A stretch of DNA of 64,000 nucleotides from Idiomarina rhizosphaerae (GCF_024159085.1 NZ_JAMZDE010000008.1:558001-622000); one strand, 5' to 3'. Positions 45,944 to 55,173 are shown, numbered from the stretch's first letter. Notes: generated by a model not told the origin, from the letters alone. Numbers and translations: made by a program.

Positions 45944-47941
45944 ATGTCAGATTTTTCAATAGAAAGCTTAGGTAAGACACCTTTCTTTCTTGACGAGTTT
46001 TTAGTCGACGCTCAGCGCAATACCCTATCGATTAACGACTCAGTACAAACCGTTGAACCAAAAGTTATGCAGGTTTTGTTAGTTCTCGCTGCGAATAATG
46101 GCAATGTGGTTAGTCAGGAAGCTTTGTATGCTGAAGTCTGGCCAAACTCAGTTTTTAGTCCGGGCTCAATCAGAAGAGTCATTACGATTCTGCGTAAAGT
46201 ATTGAGTAAAGAAAATCAGGAATTAATAAAGACCTTTCCTAAAAAGGGCTATAGCCTCAATGCTAAAATTCGATTAGAAAGCCATACTAAAACAGGCTTC
46301 GGGAACAGAGTTTATTGGGCGTTATCAATTATTCCTATCATCGCTTTGTTGTTTGTGTTTACCTTCACCACCGAGACAGACTCAACTTTTACTGTCCACG
46401 AGGCAACTCCTATTACCTCGACCGAGGCACTTGAGTTCAATGCCAAGATCTCACCTGATGGCGCAATGGTGGCTTTTTTACGAATAGCAGAAACTGCAGA
46501 GGGAAACAGAGCTCTGTGGGTAAAAGACATAGCAACAGACGAAGAACAAATCATAGTTGATGACAATGTATTGGAATTTGACTGGTCGACAGAAGCTGAT
46601 GCACTGGCGTTTACAACTTTTTCCAATAAAAGTGAGCAAATTCAGTCGGTCAATTTGAATACTTTAAATATCTACAATTCGATCGCCTCTTTTATGGATG
46701 AAAAGAGAATTAGCTCTATGCATTGGGGTCCCGACAACAATCTTTATACTTTAACCAAAGAGAATGGTCTGGTCAGCTTGATGACCATTAACCTTAACTC
46801 TGGCAAGAAATCGAAACTAAAAGATTTTGATGAGACATTTGTGCCCTATGAGATTAATTTGCACAAAGTACAAAACAAGCTTGCGTTTGCCGGTTTTGAC
46901 CAGGATGGTGTAAGTAAGATTTTTTCTTTGTCGTTAAGTAGCGACGTAGAAGCATTGTCAGAAATTATTACCTTAAATAAAAATAGATATTTTTTAGCCT
47001 GGCACCCAAATGGGGAGGCGATGGTAATAAGTGATGGTCGTTTACTTAGTACGGTTTGGATGGATGGTAGCTCGTCCAGAATTAACTACGACAGTTATGA
47101 CTTCGTTCAGCACCCACAGTTTACGCCAAGTGGCGACCAGATACTTTTTAGTCTGGCTAAGGTTGATACTGACATTGAACAAATGTCGTTAACTAGTAAC
47201 GACCAAGTTACTAAATTAGTGAATTCAAATACTGTCGACAGAGAGCCCTCGCTGTCGCCTGATAAGTCAAAGTTGGCCTTTATTTCCCAGAGAAAAGGCT
47301 TTCCTCAAGTATATGTTTTAGATTTAACCACTCAGGAAATTCAGCTGGTTTATGAGAATAAAGAACGCTTACTGGGGGTCTCCAGACCCGTCTGGAATGC
47401 CAGTAGCAACCGTTTAGGTTTTTCAAACTATGACTTCCCCATTATAATTTCTGTCGAAAACGATAAATACTCAGTGAAACAACTAACAGCTCCCCATGGA
47501 GTCTTAGTCGATTTCTATCCGAACAGCGAAAAAGTCTTAACCTTAGCTCGTAAATCGAATCAGTTGTCGACCATAAACTTAGCTACTGAAAAAACGCTAA
47601 ATCAACGTACGCTTAATGCAAGCAACGCTGTAGTCGACACTGATGGGCAAGTCTGTTTTGTTCAAGCCAATAAATTACAGTGTTTGCAAAATGACACTGA
47701 AATCGAGGTGTTAGCTCTTCAAGGACACGTTTTAAGTTGGGTTAAAAGTGGCACCGAGCTACTGTTCACGCTTCAAGCTGACGAAGGAAACTCTCTCGTG
47801 GTTGTAGATTTAAAGTCTAAGTCTATTAAGGCGGAATACGAAATACCGGAAGGTCTCACTAAAGTTTTAGCGATAAAAGACGGTAAAATTATTTATGAAT
47901 CTCAAAACAAACAAAAAGATATTGTACTGCTAAAAAGCTGA
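45944..47941 (+). CDS. Membrane-anchored CadC-like regulator with beta-propeller sensor
   Basis: A 665-residue protein. Residues about 15-108 form an OmpR/PhoB-type winged helix (VEPKVMQVLLVLAANNGNVVSQEALYAEVWP and a FPKKGYSLNAKI end), then one transmembrane helix (about 126-144, VYWALSIIPIIALLFVF) and a large periplasmic part with TolB-like repeats (LEFNAKISPDGAMVAFLR, REPSLSPDKSKLAFISQRKGF). This is a ToxR/CadC-type one-component regulator that senses outside the membrane and binds DNA inside. Its target is unknown, but the divergent secreted serine hydrolase gene is a natural candidate. Confidence 0.87.
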   Translation: MSDFSIESLGKTPFFLDEFLVDAQRNTLSINDSVQTVEPKVMQVLLVLAANNGNVVSQEALYAEVWPNSVFSPGSIRRVITILRKVLSKENQELIKTFPKKGYSLNAKIRLESHTKTGFGNRVYWALSIIPIIALLFVFTFTTETDSTFTVHEATPITSTEALEFNAKISPDGAMVAFLRIAETAEGNRALWVKDIATDEEQIIVDDNVLEFDWSTEADALAFTTFSNKSEQIQSVNLNTLNIYNSIASFMDEKRISSMHWGPDNNLYTLTKENGLVSLMTINLNSGKKSKLKDFDETFVPYEINLHKVQNKLAFAGFDQDGVSKIFSLSLSSDVEALSEIITLNKNRYFLAWHPNGEAMVISDGRLLSTVWMDGSSSRINYDSYDFVQHPQFTPSGDQILFSLAKVDTDIEQMSLTSNDQVTKLVNSNTVDREPSLSPDKSKLAFISQRKGFPQVYVLDLTTQEIQLVYENKERLLGVSRPVWNASSNRLGFSNYDFPIIISVENDKYSVKQLTAPHGVLVDFYPNSEKVLTLARKSNQLSTINLATEKTLNQRTLNASNAVVDTDGQVCFVQANKLQCLQNDTEIEVLALQGHVLSWVKSGTELLFTLQADEGNSLVVVDLKSKSIKAEYEIPEGLTKVLAIKDGKIIYESQNKQKDIVLLKS

Positions 47942-48043
47942 TGCTCAGCACCTTACAATCAGTGAGGCTAGATAGCAAAGTAAAATCGCCTCCAGCCTTG
48001 AATTTAAAGTGCAAAGCGTTGCGAATCACTCTTAAATTATTTG

Positions 48044-48925
48044 TCAGGTTAACTTTTTCAGTGCCTCATTAAACTCTGATTCTGGATTGGCCTCAGGAAG
48101 GCCTGTTTCCAGGTAACCTTGCTTGAAAAGTTCAAACCATAAAGACAAAGCTGCATTTAAACCATGATTATTTTCTTCGGGATCAATATTTTTCAAATAT
48201 GTTTCAGGAACAAGAGCTAGATCTTCCGCATACCAGTGTAGCCCTTTTAGTTCATGTATACCGTTACTTCCAAAATCTAACAAAAAATTCCCGTGAACAT
48301 ATTTATCAACTGTAGACTTATTCACATACAAACCTCGAACACACACGTTATTTTTCCAACACATAGCGACAATTGCAGTTAGGTAACCTTTCGATTTCCA
48401 ATAAGAGAAAACCCAACCACTGCAAAGATAGTATCGATAGTATTGCTTATCGTTAATTGAACCGATTGTTTCTTGTAATATGAGGACGCTTTCTGTTCCT
48501 CGGTCAACTTTATCAACAGTTAGCAATATGCCATCTAGATTTTCACTACCGGATGTTTCTAATAATGTAGATAAAAACTCTTCAAATCTTTTTGGATCTT
48601 TGTAGAAATTATAAGCTGGGTAAATTTCTTTAGATGCATCATCTAACCAATCTCTGTTTATACCAAAAAGTTGGCAAGTGAAAGTTAGTATTTCATCATT
48701 AAGTTTTTCAAGTAGACGATCATCAGTACTTACATCATGAAGAGTTAAGCCTTGTCCAATAACCTTAGGGACTTGGTTTCTGTGTACTCCATGGGCTTCA
48801 TAAACAGCAATTAGACGCGTAGACAATAGCTCTGTAGCCGGATTATCAGCGCTATTATTACGCCGGAAAGGTTTTATCACCCTCTCGACTAAAGACAAAA
48901 ACGATTCAATTTCTCCAAAAAACAA
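48044..48925 (-). CDS. Unknown 293-residue protein
   Basis: Not recognised. A soluble protein with an N-terminal helical region (LLSTRLIAVYEAHGVHRNQVPKVI, VSTDDRLLEKLNDEILTFTCQLFGI) that could hold a divergent helix-turn-helix, and a C-terminal mixed domain with HWYAEDLALVPE. The start is TTG at 48925 with GGAGG 7 bases before; no ATG is available earlier. Upstream on the minus strand, CGGGCGTTAGGC ends about 19 bases before the start, a sequence that resembles the 3' end of an integron attC site. The DNA is AT-rich compared with core genes. Confidence 0.65.
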   Translation of the reverse strand: MFFGEIESFLSLVERVIKPFRRNNSADNPATELLSTRLIAVYEAHGVHRNQVPKVIGQGLTLHDVSTDDRLLEKLNDEILTFTCQLFGINRDWLDDASKEIYPAYNFYKDPKRFEEFLSTLLETSGSENLDGILLTVDKVDRGTESVLILQETIGSINDKQYYRYYLCSGWVFSYWKSKGYLTAIVAMCWKNNVCVRGLYVNKSTVDKYVHGNFLLDFGSNGIHELKGLHWYAEDLALVPETYLKNIDPEENNHGLNAALSLWFELFKQGYLETGLPEANPESEFNEALKKLT

Positions 48926-48943
48926 TTAGCTTCCTCCCCATTA

Positions 48944-48974
48944 GCCTAACGCCCGTATTTCGGCAGAGTTGGGC
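48944..48974. other. attC-like core (GCCTAAC...GTTGGGC) at the edge of an IS110 remnant
   Basis: GCCTAAC (48944-48950, RYYYAAC) is followed by GCCCG and then by GTTGGGC (48968-48974, GTTRRRY). The spacing of about 17 bases is too short for a full attC site (about 57 or more), so if it derives from one, it has been interrupted or deleted. The IS110-family fragment begins just beyond it. Confidence 0.25.
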
Positions 48975-49051
48975 GCAGTGGAAAACCAATCCGATAACAT
49001 GCGCTTGATACTGATTGAGCCTTCTCCCCAAACCAAAAAAGAGAAGACCCA

Positions 49052-49297
49052 ATGAAGTTTTATACTACACCACACCCGCACTATTGTGGAATTGATTTGC
49101 ATGCCTGCTCTCTGTACGTATGCATTCTGAATGATGCTCGTGAAACCATCTTACACCGTGAAATCAAGGCGCTACCAGAGCCACTGCTGGATTTATTAAC
49201 GCCCTATATCGGCAATATTGTTGTTGGTGTTAAGTACATGCACTGCTGGTACTGGGTCTACGACTTTTGTGCTGAGCCTGAAACGAACTGGCATTGA
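49052..49297 (+). pseudogene. IS110-family transposase fragment
   Basis: The first 60-70 residues match the N-terminal DEDD catalytic region of IS110-type transposases (HYCGIDLHACSLYVCILND, then VVGVKYMHCWYWVYDFC). After that the frame diverges (CAEPETNWH) and stops, compared with the full-length enzyme of over 300 residues. The DNA to about 49550 contains no recognisable continuation. It is a decayed insertion sequence, inactive. Confidence 0.75.
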
Positions 49298-49574
49298 GCC
49301 CGTCACCTTAAATAACGCCGGCAACAAGGGGTTCTACCCAGGTTAACCGATGAATGTCTGGTGTCCCTGAGATTAGCAAGGATGCTGAATTCAACAGGCA
49401 TTTATTGAGCATGAGTTAAAAGAGCCCCGATATGTGTTTGTTGCAGGCTATTGTCTGGCAACTCTAATGACTGATGAAGCAGCCTGCTTTGCTGATGGAC
49501 AAAAGACTGACCGTTCACACGGCCAGAAGATTCGTTTTATCTATTGACCTCAGGGAGACTCATATGTGTCAGCA

Positions 49575-50441
49575 TTATGGGATTTGAACAAAAATAAGAT
49601 GTTCTTCTAGTTTTTCTGTTTTGTGCATCGAGTACAATGAAGTGCCTTTAGGGCTTTCTAGCTTTACGTTAATCAGGACGGCTCCGATATTTTTTAAAAT
49701 AGAAATTAATTTAGTCCTGTTGTTAGGGAAGTTTAAGTGCTCGACATTAAGTGGCGTAGGTTTAAAATGTTGAATGAGGCTAGCTTCTAATATATTAACA
49801 ACTTGTTCAAAAGTTATTTCATTACAATCTAATTCACCTGGCTTGTATAGGATAATTGATGCGCTTTTAAACTGATCCCTAGCATTGAGCTTAGCCAAAA
49901 TAGTCTGCAGTTTATCGTGCCCCTCACCTAACCTATCTTGGGCAGTTCTTCCGTTTTTTGCAGCCATACCGATGTATTCGATGCAAAGAGGAATAGAATA
50001 TTTCAAATCTTTGGCGTAATGAGTTACAAAAACTAAATCACATGGAAATTTTTGATTTGCTGCACCATTAGAAAAAGAGAACTCAAAACAATCATAATCT
50101 CTACCATATTTACAAGCTGAAACATTCGACAAGGGTGCCATTGGTGAACCAAATCTGGTGAGTTGGGACTTTTCATCGCCCTCTTCATCTTCAAATATTA
50201 ACTCTGCCTCAAATGAACTTTCATCTAACAGTCTCACACTGTCTTTATTAATCTTGAATTTTGTATGTGTTACCAAAGCATAAGTATGAAACCCCTTAAA
50301 ATTCCCATAAAAAAATAACCGGTGATCTTCACTCTCCTGATGAACATACAACTGATCATCTTCTGTCGGAGCCAAATCTAACAAACCTATATTTTTGGCC
50401 TGAATAATACTCGCAGGTCCAGATTCTAAAGTCAGCAGCAA
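49575..50441 (-). CDS. Unknown 288-residue protein
   Basis: Not recognised. Soluble, no membrane segment, with an alternating strand-rich composition (VHQESEDHRLFFYGNFKGFHTYALVTHTKF and PCDLVFVTHYAKDLKYSIPLCIEYIGM). TTG start at 50441 supported by AAAGGAG with 7-base spacing. The DNA is AT-rich and lies between two IS110 remnants, so horizontal origin is likely. No toxin, nuclease or DNA-binding motif is visible. Confidence 0.65.
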   Translation of the reverse strand: MLLTLESGPASIIQAKNIGLLDLAPTEDDQLYVHQESEDHRLFFYGNFKGFHTYALVTHTKFKINKDSVRLLDESSFEAELIFEDEEGDEKSQLTRFGSPMAPLSNVSACKYGRDYDCFEFSFSNGAANQKFPCDLVFVTHYAKDLKYSIPLCIEYIGMAAKNGRTAQDRLGEGHDKLQTILAKLNARDQFKSASIILYKPGELDCNEITFEQVVNILEASLIQHFKPTPLNVEHLNFPNNRTKLISILKNIGAVLINVKLESPKGTSLYSMHKTEKLEEHLIFVQIP

Positions 50442-50487
50442 ATCTAATCTCCTTTTGTAAGGCTAGGCACAATGGCTTCCTGTTTAA

Positions 50488-50573
50488 ATGCTAGCCTCCG
50501 CATTTTCCTAGGTTAGCTAAAAGCCAGTGCCATAATCAGTCTGTTCAAGACTAAACCATTTGGAGGCTAGCAT
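50488..50573. repeat. 12-bp inverted repeat flanking the start of the second IS110 fragment
   Basis: ATGCTAGCCTCC (50488-50499) and GGAGGCTAGCAT (50562-50573) are perfect inverted copies 62 bases apart. The right copy contains the Shine-Dalgarno GGAGG and the AT of the transposase ATG, so pairing in mRNA would hide the start. It may be an inverted duplication of the element's leader. Confidence 0.6.
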
Positions 50574-50910
50574 GAACAAACGTAGAATAATTTTTATCGG
50601 TTTAGATATTTATAAAGAGTTTCCCGAAGTCACCTATTGTGAAGAGCACCGAGAAACCATACCCATTCATTATGACAGTATCCCGTCGTCTAAAGTCAGT
50701 CAGGAAAAGCTGATTATGGCTGAAAAAGTGGCAGGACTTCACTCGTTCAAAGTTGACAAAGAGAATCATACCAACGCTGAGCACAGCGGGGAAATTGGAA
50801 TGGCATTCCGCGGCTATCTCATGCAGCAACGTGTTAAAAATTTAGATTTTGAGACTCTGTTGAGGATCACCACAGTCCAAGACATGAAAGCCTATCGCCT
50901 CATTATTTAG
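50572..50910 (+). pseudogene. Second IS110-family transposase fragment
   Basis: The first 43 residues (MNKRRIIFIGLDIYKEFPEV, then TYCEEHRETIPIHYDSIPSSKV) match the N-terminus of an IS110-group transposase different from the first fragment. From about residue 45 the sequence no longer resembles the family, so this is a truncated and rearranged element. Its 3' end overlaps the C-terminal end of the convergent unknown gene 50842-51714. Confidence 0.65.
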
Positions 50911-51714
50911 ACGCTTGTGGTCAACCACAGGTCGAACAGTAAATACCACGCCTTCGATATCGGCAATTCGCTGCATTTTTTTGCGTATTTGGTCGTCCCA
51001 GGTCACATTAAAACGCTCTCCGTCTGACACTATCGATCCACGGTGCGAAGTGAATGCCACCATGTCTAAGCGCCCTAGTATCTTCAAAGTCGTTGGCAGC
51101 TCTTCTTTGCTTTTACCAACGATGTGCCTCTGATCTGGATCGAAACGGAAAGCATCCTCTTTACTATTAATATCAATAAATTCAACTGCTTTTCCATCCA
51201 CATGAGACAATAGCCCATTAACTGGGGATCGTGTTGCTCGGGCTGCCCAAAGAATTTTGGGGTCTCGAATGTAAATGTTTCCGTTTTCGCCACTGAAAAC
51301 ATTTCCATTGTTTACGCTGGAGCCAATATTGAAGCTGTTAGCGATATTAATATTCAGTGTCAGACCTTTTTCAATAACCTGAGATGCTTTCTCGCGCAAA
51401 TTTATTGCATCACGCAGCAGAGTAACGATAGCTTTAGATAAAGCTGACCCGCCATCTGCCGAGAGAACAGCAATATACTCACGGTGTTCAAGTACTAAAT
51501 TAATAAAAAGCTCAATGGAACCAGATTGAATCTTAACATCGTAATCAAGCTGACTCTTCAGCCCAGAGCTTACCTGGCGTTTCCCAAGCTGAACAGCTAT
51601 GAGGCGATCAAATATCTTGCGATAGTTGGTTATCAAACTCTCAAGGGTTCTTAGATCGTATATTCCATCTGAAAATGCCAGTCCCTTTGCGTACACACGA
51701 AGATCTTGCTCCAT
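50842..51714 (-). CDS. Unknown 290-residue protein
   Basis: Not recognised. It begins with a good ATG and GAGAGGG Shine-Dalgarno, has a coiled-coil-like N-terminal half (LESLITNYRKIFDRLIAV and KAIVTLLRDAINLREKASQVIEKG) and a C-terminal half of mixed strands ending in VRPVVDHKRLNNEAIGFHVLDCGD. The central SGSIELFINLVLEH segment looks like a short amphipathic element. Its last codons overlap the IS110 remnant. Mobile-associated context suggests an accessory or defence-type protein, but no motif supports that. Confidence 0.65.
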   Translation of the reverse strand: MEQDLRVYAKGLAFSDGIYDLRTLESLITNYRKIFDRLIAVQLGKRQVSSGLKSQLDYDVKIQSGSIELFINLVLEHREYIAVLSADGGSALSKAIVTLLRDAINLREKASQVIEKGLTLNINIANSFNIGSSVNNGNVFSGENGNIYIRDPKILWAARATRSPVNGLLSHVDGKAVEFIDINSKEDAFRFDPDQRHIVGKSKEELPTTLKILGRLDMVAFTSHRGSIVSDGERFNVTWDDQIRKKMQRIADIEGVVFTVRPVVDHKRLNNEAIGFHVLDCGDPQQSLKI

Positions 51715-51945
51715 AATCCCTCTCGATTCCTATTTTAACCTTTATGTATAACGCACAAGCAAGCGTAGTCATTTAGCTATCCTAAAATACGCAATATCAA
51801 TCTTTACAGTCTGCTTATGTAATTGACACTAAACGAGTTAAAGAGTTAACACAACAATAAAGTAACAAATAAAACCAATAAAAGAGCGCGCTAATTAACA
51901 GAAAAAGTTATGTAGTTTGCGGTATATGGGGCAGTGTTTTAAATA

Positions 51946-51974
51946 CCCGACAATTAGCATCAACTATTGTCAGG
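51946..51974 (-). terminator. Hairpin after fadR
   Basis: On the minus strand CCTGACAAT/ATTGTCGGG forms a 9-base stem (one G-T pair) with an 11-base loop, starting 27 bases past the fadR stop. There is no strong U-run. Confidence 0.45.
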
Positions 51975-52000
51975 CATCAAATTTTTGTTTGGAGAGGTTT

Positions 52001-52711
52001 TCAACCCACCAAATCATCCGGCATATCGCCACGCAGGCTATGCCAAATTTCAGCGGACTCGTAACCGTAGCGACGAACCAGGTTAACGGACTCGTTGTAG
52101 TCGCCTTCGCGGGTTACGGCTATTAGGTTTTCATAGTAGTCGCGGGCCAGCTGGCGGGCTTCGGACGACGAAAAGTAATATTGCCCAATACGCGAGTACA
52201 GACCTTTAAAACCGTTCAGTACCAGCACATAAATGGGGTTACCCGAGGCCATGGCTAAGTCGTGGTTCAACTGATAGTCGAACTCGGCAAAGGTCTTTTT
52301 GTTGTCTTCCAGCTCGCTGGTGGGTTCCAGTAGCTCCATAACACGCTTAGGGTTATGGCGAATGGCGGCGCGAATATAAATGGCGCTAATATTGGTGCGG
52401 GCAGACAACAGCTGGTCGACTAGCTCAGGCATGCCGTCTTCGTCAAGGCGCGCCAGAGTTTCTAAAATATTAAGGCCAGAGGTTTCCCAAAAGTTGTTCA
52501 CTTTGGTGGGTTTGCCGTGCTGAATGGTCAGCCAGCCGTCGCGCGCCAGACGCTGCAGCACTTCGCGCAGGGTGGTTCGCGTTACGCCAATGAGTTCAGA
52601 GAGTTCTCGTTCAGCGGGTAGAATAGTGCCGGGCGCAAAATGCCCGTTCCAGATAGATTTTACGATGTACTCCTCGGCAAAACCCGCCGGACTTTTAGCT
52701 TTTATTATCAT
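52001..52711 (-). CDS. fadR: Fatty acid metabolism regulator FadR
   Basis: GntR-family repressor of fatty-acid degradation and activator of unsaturated fatty-acid synthesis, released from DNA by long-chain acyl-CoA. The 236 residues fit. The wHTH is clear ([37 protein letters not shown]) and the effector domain contains the FadR_C helices ([54 protein letters not shown]). It is divergent from dsbB, as in vibrios, and fadD lies 3.6 kb downstream with a FadR-type operator upstream of it. Confidence 0.95.
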   Translation of the reverse strand: MIIKAKSPAGFAEEYIVKSIWNGHFAPGTILPAERELSELIGVTRTTLREVLQRLARDGWLTIQHGKPTKVNNFWETSGLNILETLARLDEDGMPELVDQLLSARTNISAIYIRAAIRHNPKRVMELLEPTSELEDNKKTFAEFDYQLNHDLAMASGNPIYVLVLNGFKGLYSRIGQYYFSSSEARQLARDYYENLIAVTREGDYNESVNLVRRYGYESAEIWHSLRGDMPDDLVG

Positions 52712-52854
52712 ATTCCCGCCTGTGAACTAACTAATAAAAGGATTCTAGCAGCCTTCTGTGAGGTCGGACAAGATAACTTCTGGCTTTATATCGACAACAC
52801 CACGCTATTTGGGTATGGTTTCTACGTTTTTACAGTTTCTTAAGGAAAATCATC

Positions 52855-53400
52855 ATGCTGTCTGTGGGTCAGTGGCCTAACAAACCCTTTGCCTGGTTAC
52901 TGTTATTTTTAGGATGTTCAGGCCTGTTGGGCGCCGCGCTTTACTTCCAGATGGTTCTTAACTTAGAGCCCTGCGTAAAGTGTGTTTATCAACGTATGGC
53001 GGTTGTCGGTATTGGCTTGTCCGCTATTGTCGGCCTGTTTGGTTCCGGGCTTTGGTTAACGCGCTGGGCGGCTCTAGTTGGCTGGCTGTACAGCAGTTAT
53101 CAGGGCTTATTAATTGCCTACGACCACTGGGATCTCCAAACCTCGAAAAACGCATTCTTTGCCGTGTGTGAAAGTGCGCCTAATTTTCCTGACTGGGCAC
53201 CACTGCACGAATGGATGCCGGGGCTTTTTGCGGCACCGGGGTTATGCGGTGACATTGACTGGCAATGGCTGGGGTTAGGCATGCCGGGCTGGATGACGGT
53301 GATTTTTGCGGGCTTGTTGCTCATCGGTATTATTGTGACTATTTGCCACATTATTTCGTCGTTCACGAAAAAAGACGGGCTGGTGCTGTACCACAAATAA
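52855..53400 (+). CDS. dsbB: Disulfide bond formation protein B
   Basis: Inner-membrane quinone reductase that reoxidises DsbA. The 181-residue protein has four transmembrane helices, the first periplasmic pair in PCVKCVYQRM (CxxC), and the second pair of cysteines in FAVCESAPNFPDW and GLCGDIDW. A conserved Arg (QRM) lies beside the first pair for quinone binding. Divergent from fadR and convergent with the YcgN-like gene. Confidence 0.95.
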   Translation: MLSVGQWPNKPFAWLLLFLGCSGLLGAALYFQMVLNLEPCVKCVYQRMAVVGIGLSAIVGLFGSGLWLTRWAALVGWLYSSYQGLLIAYDHWDLQTSKNAFFAVCESAPNFPDWAPLHEWMPGLFAAPGLCGDIDWQWLGLGMPGWMTVIFAGLLLIGIIVTICHIISSFTKKDGLVLYHK

Positions 53401-53418
53401 TCCGTTTTAATGCCAGGG

Positions 53419-53862
53419 CTAAGACAAGGGCCAGGTCACTATACGGTCTTCCAGGTCGCCCTTAAACTTCGCCTCACTTACGCAATGGCCGGCTACATGA
53501 TAGCCGGCTTTTTTCATTTGCTCTTTGCTACCTTCGTGCCTTAACGGATGCCATTCAGGCAAAGGCTGCCCTTCTGCCCGCAACCGATACGCGCAACTGG
53601 CAGGCATAAAGTAAACCTCGTCGAGGTTGTCAGGGGTTAACGTAACGCATTCGGGTACGCGTTGGCTTCGGTGAGCGTAGTCGGTGCAACATGCGGTGTC
53701 GGTGTCTAATAACCGACAGGCAACATTGGTGGAATAAAGATGGTCTTCTTCGTCCTGCAATTGGTTTAAGCAGCACTGTCCACAGCCATCGCACAGGGCT
53801 TCCCACTGCGCATGGCTGAGTGTATGCAGCGGCTGCTCATACCATTTCATTAATACCGACAA
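53419..53862 (-). CDS. YcgN-like iron-sulfur-cluster-type protein (UPF0260)
   Basis: A 147-residue soluble protein with the cysteine-rich signature of UPF0260: LCDGCGQCCLNQL, VACRLLDTDTACC, PECVTLTPDNLDEV and SCAYRL. Function is unknown; the spacing of the Cys suggests metal or cluster binding. The start is unclear. A TTG at 53862 with AAGG 7 bases upstream, or an ATG four codons later, are both possible; the much longer frame from 53916 is rejected since its N-terminus is unlike the family and overlaps the next gene. Confidence 0.85.
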   Translation of the reverse strand: MSVLMKWYEQPLHTLSHAQWEALCDGCGQCCLNQLQDEEDHLYSTNVACRLLDTDTACCTDYAHRSQRVPECVTLTPDNLDEVYFMPASCAYRLRAEGQPLPEWHPLRHEGSKEQMKKAGYHVAGHCVSEAKFKGDLEDRIVTWPLS

Positions 53863-53866
53863 GGCA

Positions 53867-54904
53867 TTACCTTGGAAAACGAATGCGGTCGGACAAATAG
53901 CCCACGGCAGCCACAAAGTAATGTGAACGGTTCCAGCGCATTAAGGCGTCGTAGTTGGCATAAGCCAGATAAACACGGCCTTCTTTGTCGTCGGGAATCA
54001 CTATTGAAGCTTCTATATCGGCGCGCGATGGCAACTCAGAGCCGTCAAAACGCGTAACGCCTAAGTCGGACCACTCGGCTAGCTTCTTCTTGGTGTCCAG
54101 CCCGGCTAGTGACTCATCAAAACCTTCAGGCAGTTGTACCTGACGTCCCCAGGTTACGTCGTCCTTCCAGCCAACAGAGCTTAGGTAGTTAGCGGCTGAC
54201 GCAAATACGTCCGGGTAGCTGCCCCAAATGTCTTTTTTGCCATCGTTGTCGTAGTCTACGGCGTAACTCATGAACGAGCTGGGCATAAACTGAGTCTGAC
54301 CCATAGCGCCAGCCCATGATCCTTTCATTTGCTCCGGTTCAATGTGGCCGTCTTCAATAATGGTTAAAGCTTCCCAAAGCTGCTTTTTGAAAAACTCTTC
54401 GCGACGTCCGTCAAAAGCCAGCGTAGTTAGTGCCGATACCACGTCAAAGCCACCTGTGAACGAACCAAAGTTGGTTTCAATACCCCACAGCGCCACAATA
54501 AAGCGCGGCTGTACGCCGTACTCTTTGCCCACTTTATCCAGCAGCTCTTTATGTTCATTGTACTTTTCCAGTGCTTTTTCAGCTTTCCAGTCCGGTACTG
54601 CACGTGGCAGATAGGTATCCAGCGTCAGTTTAAATTCCGGCTGGTTATTATCCAGCTCGACTGCCCGCTCGTAATACTTAACTTTGGCAAAAGCTTTATC
54701 CAGTGTGTCCTGCTTATAGCCGCTTTCAATGGCCTCGGCTTTCAGAGCTTCAACGTAGGCGGCAAACTGCTGATTAACCTCTTCGCTGGACTCTTTTTTC
54801 GCTTTATCCTCAGCTTCCTGATACGCAGAAGCCGGCGCGCTGAGCGCAAATGAAGAGGCCAGACAAAAGGCCAGCCCTGCTACTTTTATTTTATTTGTTA
54901 ACAT
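53867..54904 (-). CDS. Lytic murein transglycosylase (MltB-like, soluble)
   Basis: Cleaves the glycan backbone of peptidoglycan with 1,6-anhydro product formation. The 345-residue precursor has a cleavable signal peptide (ASSFALSAPASA) with no lipobox Cys, so it is periplasmic rather than a lipoprotein, unlike E. coli MltB. The SLT_2 domain is clear, with the catalytic Glu in WGIETNFGSFTG and the QTQFMPSSFMSYAVDYDNDG loop. No PG-binding C-terminal domain is present. The ATG at 54904 starts the signal peptide; it overlaps the YcgL gene by 14 bases. Confidence 0.9.
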   Translation of the reverse strand: MLTNKIKVAGLAFCLASSFALSAPASAYQEAEDKAKKESSEEVNQQFAAYVEALKAEAIESGYKQDTLDKAFAKVKYYERAVELDNNQPEFKLTLDTYLPRAVPDWKAEKALEKYNEHKELLDKVGKEYGVQPRFIVALWGIETNFGSFTGGFDVVSALTTLAFDGRREEFFKKQLWEALTIIEDGHIEPEQMKGSWAGAMGQTQFMPSSFMSYAVDYDNDGKKDIWGSYPDVFASAANYLSSVGWKDDVTWGRQVQLPEGFDESLAGLDTKKKLAEWSDLGVTRFDGSELPSRADIEASIVIPDDKEGRVYLAYANYDALMRWNRSHYFVAAVGYLSDRIRFPR

Positions 54905-55151
54905 TGAATTGAAGTTCCTCTCGTTTCGGCGGCAACTGTAAATAGTAGCCATCGTTATGCAAATGTTCCTGTAATTTTTCGACCGTTAAACGAGCCAACT
55001 GTTCACGGCCCGCCAGGTTTAATGTCAGAACTTTTTCTGCGCGACCAAACTGCTCGCGCAAAACGTCAGGTACTTCGGTAAATTCGTCGCCGTGAAGCAG
55101 GTACAAATAGGTATCCGCTTTCTTCGAGCTGCGATAAACATCACACAGCAT
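54891..55151 (-). CDS. YcgL domain protein (UPF0745)
   Basis: An 86-residue protein matching YcgL: MLCDVYRSSKKADTYLYLLHG start, and LQEHLHNDGYYLQLPPKREE end. Its function is not known. The ATG at 55151 has AGGAG 7 bases before; a longer frame upstream overlaps rnd. It links rnd to the lytic transglycosylase gene in the same direction, probably one transcript. Confidence 0.9.
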   Translation of the reverse strand: MLCDVYRSSKKADTYLYLLHGDEFTEVPDVLREQFGRAEKVLTLNLAGREQLARLTVEKLQEHLHNDGYYLQLPPKREELQFNVNK

Positions 55152-55173
55152 GGCTGTTCTCCTGAATATGGGC

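Noticed and set aside
31293-51714. Whole accessory region as a chromosomal integron cassette array
   Set aside because: Only one attC-like core was found; most gene junctions (ATGA overlaps, 1-25 base gaps) leave no room for attC sites, and no integrase is in the window.
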